From NCBI GenBank assembly GCA_916610825.1, contig OU744451.1:19679482-19743481 (forward strand): DNA of 64,000 bases. Reading direction: 5' to 3'. A program made the position numbers and the translations under genes. The notes under the pieces are model-generated. The model ran no database searches, was not told the origin of the DNA, and saw only the letters and a program-made list of their open reading frames with translations. This document shows positions 24,001 through 31,368 of this stretch, piece after piece. The DNA comes from Haliclystus octoradiatus. Its lineage: Eukaryota > Cnidaria > Staurozoa > Stauromedusae > Haliclystidae. Every line of letters starts with the position of its first letter. The first letter of the stretch is position 1.

Positions 24001-25585
24001 AGACCTGATGAACAGACTCTTGGGTGTTTTGACACGCTTCCGGAGGGGGAGAGTTGCTGCAATGTGTGACATTGAACACATGTTTCACTGTTTCCACGTT
24101 ACTCCAAACGACAGAGACTTCTTACGCTTCCTTTGGTTTGAAGACAATGACCTAGAAGGTCCACTTTGCGAATACAGAATGAATGTACACCTCTTCGGTA
24201 ACAGTCCAAGTCCGGCAGTTGCTAACTTCGGATTAAAGCATACAGTAAAGGCCGCATCCACTAGCAAAGAAGTCCAAGAATTTGTAGATCGCAATTTCTA
24301 TGTAGATGACGGACTCATATCAGGTGACACCAGCAAGGAAGTTAGTGATGTTCTGCTCGACACTAAAGCGGAGCTAGCAAAAGCCAAACTAAGGTTGCAT
24401 AAAGTTGTATCCAATTCTGTAGAAGTAATGGAAGCTATACCGGAAGAAGACAGGGCCTCGTGTCTCAAAGAAGTAGATATCCACGCAGAAGAATTGCCGA
24501 GTCAAAGATCATTGGGAGTGCGCTGGAACCTACAAAACGACACTTTCACCTTTGATGCCAAACCAATCGACACAAAGAAGGAGTTCACAAGGAGGGGAGT
24601 ACTGTCCACAATAAACTCTGTGTACGACCCAATCGGTTTCGTGGCACCAATCATCTTAAATGGAAAGCTATTTCTGCAAAAAATGATAGCCGGTACAGAA
24701 ACAACACCATTAGGCTGGGATCAGTCACTGCCATCTGATGAACTCAAAGCATGGAAGAAATTTCAAACAAACCTAGAAAATCTGCACGAATATCAAGTTC
24801 CACGTTCGTTTACTCCGTCGGATTTTGGCAAAGTTGTGAGAAGAGAGCTGCATGGTTTTGGTGACGCAAGCGACCACGCCCTTGGTGTTGTAGTATACTT
24901 GAAGTCATTCAACGAAGCTGGAGAAACAAATGTTGCTTTCGTCTATGGCCAATCTTCTGTGGTACCGTTGAAGCCCATCAGTACCATACCAAGAAAAGAA
25001 CTGTGCAGTGCAGTTAAATTAGCTTTAGCCATGCAAATGGTACAGTCAGAAATTGACCTACGTATTGACGACGCTATATACTATCTCGATTCAAAGGTAG
25101 CATTGTCTTATATAAAGTCTGAGTCAAAGAGATTCCTCGTTTACGTAGCTAATCGGGTTCAGCTAATCCGCTCTATAACTTCAGCCGACAAGTGGCGTTA
25201 CATAGAAACAAAGCACAACCCCGCAGATTTAGCAAGCAGAGGCTGTAGTTTCATTGGCCTTCAAGAATCAACGTGGTTATCAGGTCCAGCATTTTTGAAA
25301 GAAGAAGTGAGCGTACTCCCCGAGCTTGCAATCGACGAAGTCAGTGACGACGATGTCGAAGTGAGAGCAAAATTGACCAAAGCAACAAAAGACATCCAAA
25401 CTGGAGATGTTGTCCTCCTTAAAGAGAAAAACGTACCTCGCAATCAATGGCCAATCGCTTCAGTGACATCCACCTATGACAGTCAAGACGGAAAAGTCAG
25501 AAAAGCAGATTTAGATGTCATCATCGAAGGCTCAAGAAGACATTACCATCGTCCAACATCAGAGTTAATCTATCTTTGTAGATAA
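21011..25585 (+). CDS. BEL/Pao gag-pol polyprotein with internal integrase deletion
   Basis: The single 1524-codon frame has a charged, coiled-coil-like Gag (about 1-320). A DUF1759-type capsid region follows (about 320-470). Next come CCHC zinc knuckles (CLKCAKPGHLVKDC, about 560) and an aspartic protease region with ATIDDQSN near 668. The reverse transcriptase has CDIEHMFHCFHV and the catalytic FYVDDGL near 1096. The RNase H shows GFGDASDHALG near 1282. After RNase H the protein runs directly from SDDDVEVRAKLTKATK into GDVVLLKEKNVPRNQWPI (about 1466), the C-terminal domain that normally follows integrase. The zinc-binding and DDE catalytic parts of integrase, several hundred residues in relatives, are absent without breaking the frame. 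By inference the copy was mobilised with integrase supplied in trans, or the deletion came after insertion. Confidence 0.92.
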   Translation: MAEKFSKAMSEKTVPTNMRPPATEPLSQARRMSDPICSPSEQQTILRPGESLTQVVQKRQRKLTEKGQYYQIEKLRKSIELNKRKLNNLIINVRACNALEPQFEQLIEALSMSRNEFSSDVLEVSMLQNSESIEVPVEIDALWVILEKADEAIHKSYVRLRESREDAASIVSYNSRKNTNSNSQCSNKSEASLRIAHARAIEAKIEAAYDEKIAKQKYELDILASNKKYASAKAKLEILSDIGDRGFDLNIDELPKENTKERISAWVEQNSPQDKTDVQIAEKIVPVVEQLAVIAARQNLPKNEPPIFNGEPSAYKPWKDCFKNMIGRAVATSSEELNFLQKYCSGEPKQLVIAFSRRLYDQPKTCTKELWEELEKRFGNPALIAVDHLKRLVQASNFGSDAKKLQTFSDICADVSSQTENLAGLQCLNFPTQLQPIVSRLPKYIADKWEKQVYNYGQKQPGQYPPFSKFASFIKDVSELKNYAFNKNMSLDSLSPNVAKPLEAKITARVRKTATEQQTPITDVCPLHKTAKASHSLEQCRQFKALSRQERKRAIMSNGLCLKCAKPGHLVKDCNNDVKCTDCESANHCTLLHRTVTANTRTTQVAANDPNNTDDTENNEAQAIDVVSRKTTLGNRANAPEFNHTCGKIVLVNVFTTHSQDYVQVYATIDDQSNRTLVHPDLIDKLGIQADCVKFAVTTVNGKQEHYGRRVSGLMVESAETGYIAPLPPSLECDALPQNLDEVPNPSLLHAHPHLAPLVCKLPSISPNARMLLLIGRDAPDLMKVRQSLNGPPGAPWAQRLDLGWTVSGKMCFASSDGPIHTNTFSTIVSPCEKAIRVKENLVDVKEDIIKDVFHTTSFDNSLAQSIEDEKFMHQMNNTVKKNASGNWEMPLPFRTINTTMPNNRLLAERRLRSLRQKLFRQPKMKNEYAQFMTTLLQKGHASKVPEDEVKVKDGNIWYLPHFAVYHPQKPDKIRVVFDSAAEYHGVSLNKQLLTGPDLMNRLLGVLTRFRRGRVAAMCDIEHMFHCFHVTPNDRDFLRFLWFEDNDLEGPLCEYRMNVHLFGNSPSPAVANFGLKHTVKAASTSKEVQEFVDRNFYVDDGLISGDTSKEVSDVLLDTKAELAKAKLRLHKVVSNSVEVMEAIPEEDRASCLKEVDIHAEELPSQRSLGVRWNLQNDTFTFDAKPIDTKKEFTRRGVLSTINSVYDPIGFVAPIILNGKLFLQKMIAGTETTPLGWDQSLPSDELKAWKKFQTNLENLHEYQVPRSFTPSDFGKVVRRELHGFGDASDHALGVVVYLKSFNEAGETNVAFVYGQSSVVPLKPISTIPRKELCSAVKLALAMQMVQSEIDLRIDDAIYYLDSKVALSYIKSESKRFLVYVANRVQLIRSITSADKWRYIETKHNPADLASRGCSFIGLQESTWLSGPAFLKEEVSVLPELAIDEVSDDDVEVRAKLTKATKDIQTGDVVLLKEKNVPRNQWPIASVTSTYDSQDGKVRKADLDVIIEGSRRHYHRPTSELIYLCR

Positions 25586-25652
25586 GTATTAACAACCTTA
25601 AAAAAAAATTGATTGCAAATTACTTGTATGGAAACGTAATTTGAGAGGGGAG

Positions 25653-25990
25653 TGTTGCGCTCCGCATTTTCAGCCTCTCTTTAATCTAGCCTCTTTTGTA
25701 TATATTTAATCAACCAATATTTAGCTCATAACTTTAGTAAACGTCAGAACTCTCGTCGAGAATACACCAAATAGTAGCGAAAGACAAATTGTAAGTTAAC
25801 ACATTATCATATTAATTTCACATTCTTGTACTCATTTAATAACTTAGATTAATAGATTGTCATTTATCATTTACAGTTTCACCTTTATCAAGATATTGTT
25901 TTTGAACAAACAGTGTTTAGTTTCTTGGTACATGGTTGACACACATGCGCGTCAGGCCGTCGTTTGAATACACATAGGCGGCGCATGACA
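25653..25990 (+). repeat. 3' LTR of BEL/Pao element
   Basis: Same sequence and length as the 5' LTR. It is followed by the target duplication GTACA (25991-25995). Confidence 0.95.
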
Positions 25991-26083
25991 GTACATGAGA
26001 ATACAGTAATGGTAAACGAATAAATATACAAATGTGGTGAAAACAACGATGGCTTGGATGTCCGTTAATGGTTTTTGTTGGAC

Positions 26084-27010
26084 CTAATTGCGGCGGCGTC
26101 GTCGTCTGCGGCTTATAAATCCTCTACGTCTCCTGTTAGGCCAACCAGGTTGAGCTTTTGGGTTAGGCATTGCATCTTCATAATCTGTGTATGATGGCAA
26201 AAAAAGAAATACAACATAAACCACAATCGCACTGCAGGATAACATAAATAAAATTAATAACAATCGCATTGTAATTAATAGGTCAATAGGCGAAAATTTG
26301 AATCTAATTAGGAGATATATGTATGTTTTTCATGTAATACTGACTGATGATTGCATAAAGCGTGAAACTTAAAGTCACATATATGAATGTGCAGTCTTTG
26401 ACTCCATTTTATTATTAATATTTACGGTCTGTCAATCATTGGCATTGAGCACTAATATCTGCTGGTAGACAACTGTATGGCATTATTATTACTACTATTA
26501 GTACATATAATAATGTAATATGAGGTAAAACCGGGGGTAAAACACATATATGTGAAAGTGCTCAATGTTTGTTGAAACAGAGCATAAAATAAAGATGAGG
26601 CAAAGCCTTTCCGTAACTCCAAGTTTCACGTGATTATTTCACGATCATCAGACGGTATACTAAAATAATTTAATATTTAAATATTTAAATAAATATATGT
26701 AGATATATATAGAAATTATGACTCAAAGATTACGAGTTCGGTTCGGTCCGCTATATTTCTCTGCTTTTAGCATTGAGCACTCTCATTGATGTTTCGTCTC
26801 ACACATTTATAATTATAGATATATATATATATATATATATATATAGTTTGAGCACTCTGGTATGGCACAGATGTTTTTTTCATGTGATGAATTTTTTCAC
26901 CACATTTATAACTCATCTTGACTTGGGTTATATACTGAAGTCAGTTCCTTGTTCGCTCACTGAGCAGTACTGATGAAGGCTAATGGCCAGAAACATGTAC
27001 TTGTCTGCTG

Positions 27011-27099
<89 letters not shown>

Positions 27100-29986
27100 A
27101 ATGTTGATTTAGTAAATAAATAAATTTATTTATTAAGAGCAAAACATCAATATAGTGCTCAATACCGGTAAGCAGAGCTGTATAGATATAAAATAAGAAA
27201 AGAGACGTTTTCTCCGTTACTCGAAGTTTCGCGCTGTAGCGCTCCTCAGACGGTTTTATTCATATAAAAAACATTTCTAAATTCACCAAAGATATATACA
27301 TGATAAAAGTTTACACGCCTATTGATTAAATTGCTGTTCTATTGTTATTTACTGCTATGTTAGTTTCCGTAGTAAATTATTATATGCTATTGTTTGTTTC
27401 CGTAGTAAATTATTATATGGTATTGTTCTATTTATGTTTTATCTAATTCCTTGAAATTTTTCAAATAAAATTTGTTTTCGTGCCTGCATTTAGAAACCAG
27501 CTCAGATCTTCTATTTAATAAGTTCTTGTTTTTGTAAAACGTTATAAAATTTTTTTCCTCTAAACAGAGATGGCATTTTTTCAATATGTTGTTGTATGGC
27601 ACTGCCGTTGATAGAATTGACCATTTGACGAAGAATGATTTTCCGTTATCTTTTAATGACCAGATGTATTTAGACAACTCAGTGCGATTTTCATATTTTC
27701 TGTTGGTAAATGACGACTTATGTTTCGTAAAACGATCTTTGAATGCTCCTTCAGTAAGGCCGATGTAGTTGTGGCCGTTTGCGTCCTCAGGTGTGGTTAC
27801 GTTGGCATTATATATTATGCTGGTTGTCAAGCATTTGTTGTCAAGAGGGCAGTTTATTTTGGAGCGGCAATTGCATTGTTTTGTTGCTTGTTCTTTGTTG
27901 TCGGCGTTCAATAATTTTCTGTTGTGGCTTCTCAGAATTGTTTCCATGTTTGCCATGCAGCAGTAGCTGACTTTTACATTATTTTTATTAAAAAGTTTGT
28001 GGTATTTGTGCTGTTTCGGAAAATGTTTGTTCAGTAAAAGTATAAATTTTCTGGCTATGTCTGTGTCAACATTTTTGCTGAATGGTGGGTTGAACCAAAT
28101 TATTTTTATTTTTCTATTCCTTTTAGCTGCAGTGGTGGTGGGTCGTTGATTGTAGGTAAAATCGGCGTCATAGCCGCTAGATCTTAGCGCGCATATGTAA
28201 GGGGATTTTGACCTTTCAAAAGCATCGTTGTTGCAGGAAAGGTCAGATATTCTCTGGTTGATTGAAGCTGGTATCTGTTTGATGACGTTGGGTGGGTGAT
28301 TAGACTCTGCATTAATGTATAGGGGCTCGTCGTTTGGTTTTCTGTATGGTTGGTATGTTCCGTCTTTGAGGTTATATCTATAAAATTGATTATTTTTAGG
28401 TTAGTCTGAATAGTGATTTTTAGGCCGTTGGTTTTGAATATTCTTATGAGATCTTTTCGCACTCGTTCTGCTTGAGGGCCAGAGGTATTTTTCAGCAGTG
28501 CAAGCCCGTCGTCTCTGTACAGACCGATGTTTTCTTTGCCATACTTTTTCGTGATCGTATCGAATAGGAAAAGTCCAACAAGTTCGCAGATTTCTGCCCC
28601 ATCGTAACTCCCCATGGTGACGTCGAATAAGGCCCCTTTGTTTTTCTTTGTCCAAGCGGTGTTTTTGTTAAATAGAAGGGATTTTCGTGCGTGCATAACA
28701 CGCATTTTCGTGCGTGCATAAGATCTCATAAGAATATTCAAAACCAACGGCCTAAAAATCACTATTCAGACTAACCTAAAAATAATCAATTTTTTAGATA
28801 TAACGCTTAACCTCAAAGACGGAACATACCAACCATACAGAAAACCAAACGACGAGCCCCTATACATTAATGCAGAGTCTAATCACCCACCCAACGTCAT
28901 CAAACAGATACCAGCTTCAATCAACCAGAGAATATCTGACCTTTCCTGCAACAACGATGCTTTTGAAAGGTCAAAATCCCCTTACATATGCGCGCTAAGA
29001 TCTAGCGGCTATGACGCCGATTTTACCTACAATCAACGACCCACCACCACTGCAGCTAAAAGGAATAGAAAAATAAAAATAATTTGGTTCAACCCACCAT
29101 TCAGCAAAAATGTTGACACAGACATAGCCAGAAAATTTATACTTTTACTGAACAAACATTTTCCGAAACAGCACAAATACCACAAACTTTTTAATAAAAA
29201 TAATGTAAAAGTCAGCTACTGCTGCATGGCAAACATGGAAACAATTCTGAGAAGCCACAACAGAAAATTATTGAACGCCGACAACAAAGAACAAGCAACA
29301 AAACAATGCAATTGCCGCTCCAAAATAAACTGCCCTCTTGACAACAAATGCTTGACAACCAGCATAATATATAATGCCAACGTAACCACACCTGAGGACG
29401 CAAACGGCCACAACTACATCGGCCTTACTGAAGGAGCATTCAAAGATCGTTTTACGAAACATAAGTCGTCATTTACCAACAGAAAATATGAAAATCGCAC
29501 TGAGTTGTCTAAATACATCTGGTCATTAAAAGATAACGGAAAATCATTCTTCGTCAAATGGTCAATTCTATCAACGGCAGTGCCATACAACAACATATTG
29601 GAAAAATGCCATCTCTGTTTAGAGGAAAAAATTTTTATAACGTTTTACAAAAACAAGAACTTATTAAATAGAAGATCTGAGCTGGTTTCTAAATGCAGGC
29701 ACGAAAACAAATTTTATTTGAAAAATTTCAAGGAATTAGATAAAACATAAATAGAACAATACCATATAATAATTTACTACGGAAACAAACAATAGCATAT
29801 AATAATTTACTACGGAAACTAACATAGCAGTAAATAACAATAGAACAGCAATTTAATCAATAGGCGTGTAAACTTTTATCATGTATATATCTTTGGTGAA
29901 TTTAGAAATGTTTTTTATATGAATAAAACCGTCTGAGGAGCGCTACAGCGCGAAACTTCGAGTAACGGAGAAAACGTCTCTTTTCT

Positions 29987-30041
<55 letters not shown>

Positions 30042-30170
30042 GTAATAATAATAATGATGATATGGTATCTAACAGCAGTTGATATAGTGCTCGATGTCAT
30101 TTGACAGAGCGTGAATAATAATAATAATGGAGTCAAAGCGAAAATGAATGAATGCGTAGTCTTTGACTCC

Positions 30171-30202
<32 letters not shown>

Positions 30203-30450
30203 TATATATATTTTAATATTTTAGTATACCATCTATTAGTACATATAAAATTTCAGGGCGTTTGCCGTAGAATCTCAAAGAGCCAAACTTCCATCTTACC
30301 TCTGATTTCGTCCATTGCTGCTTCTTCTGGGGATTCGTCGTGATCTTCTCTGTTTATATCCTTCCTTTCTTGATCATAACCATCACGTCGGTAACATATG
30401 CATCCTGCAATAGCTAATGCTAGCAACAGTAAAGTTATTGTGAATCTCAT
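26084..30450 (-). CDS. Small secreted arginine-rich peptide precursor, two exons
   Basis: Exon 1 (30450-30300) encodes a typical signal peptide (MRFTITLLLLALAIAGCIC) followed by a strongly acidic, charged stretch. It ends in phase 1 at a consensus donor (AG|GTAAGA). Exon 2 (26184-26084) follows a pyrimidine-rich acceptor (TTTCTTTTTTTGCCATCATACACAG), continues the frame exactly, and encodes YEDAMPNPKAQPGWPN and then an Arg-rich tail (RRRRGFISRRRRRRRN) before a stop. The product is 83 residues: signal peptide, acidic pro-region, cationic C-terminus. This is the layout of many antimicrobial-peptide or neuropeptide precursors, but I recognise no family and give no function. The 4.1-kb intron holds the Penelope dimer and hammerheads. 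The ATG-initiated ORF seen over exon 2 alone also begins with a hydrophobic stretch, so an unspliced alternative exists. Confidence 0.55.
26330..26760. repeat. Penelope-like terminal fragment with conserved flank
   Basis: The stretch ATGAGGTAAAA...ACACATATATG, TGAAAGTGCTCAATGTTTGT, then ACAGAGCATAA leads into the hammerhead at 26611-26655. The same flank precedes the relic at 18946-18991 and, inverted and decayed, lies at 51410-51515. A TCTTTGACTCC motif at about 26395 is shared with 30150-30175 and 49570-49590. Confidence 0.55.
26611..26655 (-). ncRNA. Hammerhead ribozyme, type I, intact core
   Basis: On the minus strand from 26655 down: stem I CCGU; CUGAUGA (26651-26645); stem II CGUG-loop-CACG closed by a U.U pair; GAAA (26627-26624); a 3-bp stem III (A-U, C-G, U-A) with a UGG loop; cleavage-site U at 26615; stem I partner ACGG (26614-26611). 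All conserved core positions are present and the cleavage triplet is GUU. Penelope-like retroelements are known to carry minimal type I hammerheads. Activity is inferred, not shown. Confidence 0.75.
26964..27011 (+). ncRNA. Hammerhead ribozyme, type I, second architecture, intact core
   Basis: Stem I GCAGUA (26964-26969) pairs with UGCUGC (27006-27011), and A26963-U27012 extends it. CUGAUGA occupies 26970-26976. Stem II is GGC-UAAUG-GCC with an A.A mismatch at its base. GAAA is 26990-26993. Stem III is A-U, C-G, A-U with a UGUACU loop. The cleavage triplet is GUC at 27003-27005. A long (TA)n tract starts directly after stem I. A near-identical 3' terminus occurs at 41820-41892. Confidence 0.75.
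27012..27085. repeat. (TA)n microsatellite
   Basis: An uninterrupted TA dinucleotide run, then (ATA)n-like sequence, lies between the hammerhead at 26964-27011 and the left Penelope arm. A second long run at 29991-30038 abuts the right arm. Shorter runs lie at 26818-26845 and 30186-30212. Confidence 0.95.
27186..28719 (-). mobile_element. Penelope-like retroelement, left arm (5'-truncated, frameshifted)
   Basis: Read on the minus strand this copy enters within the reverse transcriptase and continues through the linker, GIY-YIG endonuclease, stop codon and 3' hammerhead. The part from 27186 to 28455 is an inverted near-copy of 28720-29997. The part at 28456-28680 is RT sequence unique to this arm. 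At the junction (about 28685-28719) short GTGCGTGCATA repeats occur. TA-rich sequence borders the dimer. Confidence 0.85.
27214..27253 (-). ncRNA. Hammerhead ribozyme in left Penelope arm, intact core
   Basis: On the minus strand: CCGU, CUGAGGA (27249-27243; CUGANGA is allowed), stem II GCGC-UACA-GCGC, GAAA, a 3-bp stem III with a UCG loop, cleavage-site A (27218), ACGG. It lies about 180 nt after the GIY-YIG stop codon, in the 3' terminal region. It is an exact counterpart of 29929-29968. Confidence 0.8.
27432..28762 (-). pseudogene. Penelope RT/GIY-YIG ORF, broken by a 7-bp deletion
   Basis: The first fragment (from about 28680) has Penelope-type RT palm motifs, FDVTMGSYDGAE and then the catalytic IGLYRDDGLALL (YxDD). 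The frame shifts near 28380, where the right arm has seven extra bases between two TAAC repeats, and runs into missense ending near 28184. The downstream frame resumes as the GIY-YIG part (27956-27432) with SIIY, NYIGLTEG and RFTKHKSSF motifs, ending at a stop. Coordinates above 28680 cross the dimer junction and are probably not element-derived. It is not functional as it stands. Confidence 0.8.
28722..29750 (+). CDS. Penelope GIY-YIG endonuclease frame, RT-truncated
   Basis: The frame is open for 342 codons without needing its first ATG (29226). It begins in the RT thumb (DLIRIFKTNGLKITIQ), continues through the linker (YRKPNDEPLYINAESNHPPN), and ends with the GIY-YIG nuclease. The nuclease shows a Cys-rich stretch (CNCRSKINCPLDNKC), SIIY in place of GIY, NYIG, and RFTKHKSSF. 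In complete elements the RT and nuclease are one polypeptide that nicks target DNA and primes reverse transcription. Here the catalytic RT part is missing, so this is a remnant, although intact in frame. Confidence 0.8.
   Translation, partial: DLIRIFKTNGLKITIQTNLKIINFLDITLNLKDGTYQPYRKPNDEPLYINAESNHPPNVIKQIPASINQRISDLSCNNDAFERSKSPYICALRSSGYDADFTYNQRPTTTAAKRNRKIKIIWFNPPFSKNVDTDIARKFILLLNKHFPKQHKYHKLFNKNNVKVSYCCMANMETILRSHNRKLLNADNKEQATKQCNCRSKINCPLDNKCLTTSIIYNANVTTPEDANGHNYIGLTEGAFKDRFTKHKSSFTNRKYENRTELSKYIWSLKDNGKSFFVKWSILSTAVPYNNILEKCHLCLEEKIFITFYKNKNLLNRRSELVSKCRHENKFYLKNFKELDKT
29929..29968 (+). ncRNA. Hammerhead ribozyme in right Penelope arm, intact core
   Basis: CCGU (29929-29932), CUGAGGA (29933-29939), stem II GCGC-UACA-GCGC (29940-29951), GAAA (29952-29955), a 3-bp stem III with a UCG loop, cleavage-site A at 29964, ACGG (29965-29968). 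It is 178 nt after the GIY-YIG stop. Self-cleavage of element transcripts is known for this class; here it is inferred from structure. Confidence 0.8.
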
Positions 30451-31368
30451 GCTTTCGGTTGATCGTTTAGAAATGTGTGTGAATGTACACTTGCTTGCTA
30501 TCTCAATCCTGCCATGAATGGTTATGTATTAATGAAAACGCCTTCTATATTTGAAATTGGATTGAATAACAGGAAGAATTGTTTATCAAATATATCATGG
30601 CTATTAATGCCTATTGTGAAATAGTACCAAACAATCTGCTTGCAATTCATTTTCTAATTGTTTATAATTCAATATAATTTCAAAAGCCTTTTTAAATTTG
30701 TAATGGAATTAAAGAAACTTTTACACCTGGTTCATTTGATGCGTTTTATGGTACTGTTAAGCATTTGACATTTATCTTCCTGAGAAATGTAGCTATTGTA
30801 GGCTACTGATCTCAATGCTCCTCGTTCTGATTGGCTAGGCTATTTCTTAATGTACGATTTACGAATAATAATAATATGTTATATACAACCGAAGATAGTA
30901 AGAGACTATCGTTCTTATACTATCTTTGATACAACAAGCATTCGGCTTGCTGCTTGCGCCTGGGGCTTTATCGCTTCGCAATCCGTGTGACTTAAGGATC
31001 TGATCGATTAGTCTGGATATCATCTATATGGTCTATTATTATATTAGATTTTATCTGTAAATTATCAGAAATACTACCACTCAAACATCAAACCGAAAGT
31101 TTCCAAAAAGGATTCGCAATTTATTTTCAAAATAGCAATACAAATTTATTATAAAATGTAAATTATTTACATGGATTGCCTACTGTTTAAGGTATATAGG
31201 ATAACTTAAACTTGGCTTTTTTCAAATTCAGACAGTGAATATTGCTTATCGTCGGACTACTTGTAAGCGTTTACACTTTAAAACTTGAACCTGGTTTCTA
31301 TAATTAAATGTCCACCTTTGTCATGATCAACTGATCTTTACTTTTGGCGATTTCTATTGCAACGGCAT
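30451..31368. other. Non-coding spacer between secreted-peptide gene and SLC6 gene
   Basis: This should contain the minus-strand promoter of the secreted-peptide gene and the 3' UTR of SLC6. A minus-strand AATAAA (plus TTTATT, 31145-31150) lies about 220 nt after the SLC6 stop and could be its poly(A) signal. No ORF is supported. Confidence 0.4.

Larger units (their letters stand above)
20566..25990 (+). mobile_element. BEL/Pao LTR retrotransposon, integrase core missing
   Basis: This 5425-bp element has two matching 338-bp LTRs flanked by GTACA on both sides (20561-20565 and 25991-25995), a 5-bp duplication usual for LTR elements. One long gag-pol frame fills the interior. A purine-rich tract (GAGAGGGGAG, ending at 25652) abuts the 3' LTR. 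Identical LTRs imply a recent insertion. It lies about 94 bp beyond the stop codon of the minus-strand secreted-peptide gene. Confidence 0.93.
28720..29997 (+). mobile_element. Penelope-like retroelement, right arm (5'-truncated)
   Basis: Inverted counterpart of 27186-28455, beginning at AGATCTCATAAGAATATTC just after the RT catalytic region and ending at the TA-rich flank. The two arms differ by few substitutions (two residues over the 174-residue ATG-initiated stretch) and the 7-bp indel, so the dimer is young. Confidence 0.85.

Noticed and set aside
27586..27970. Cys- and Trp-rich ORFs on the plus strand (and mirror ORFs at 29212-29596)
   Set aside because: Both sets are antisense shadows of the Penelope GIY-YIG frame in the two arms.
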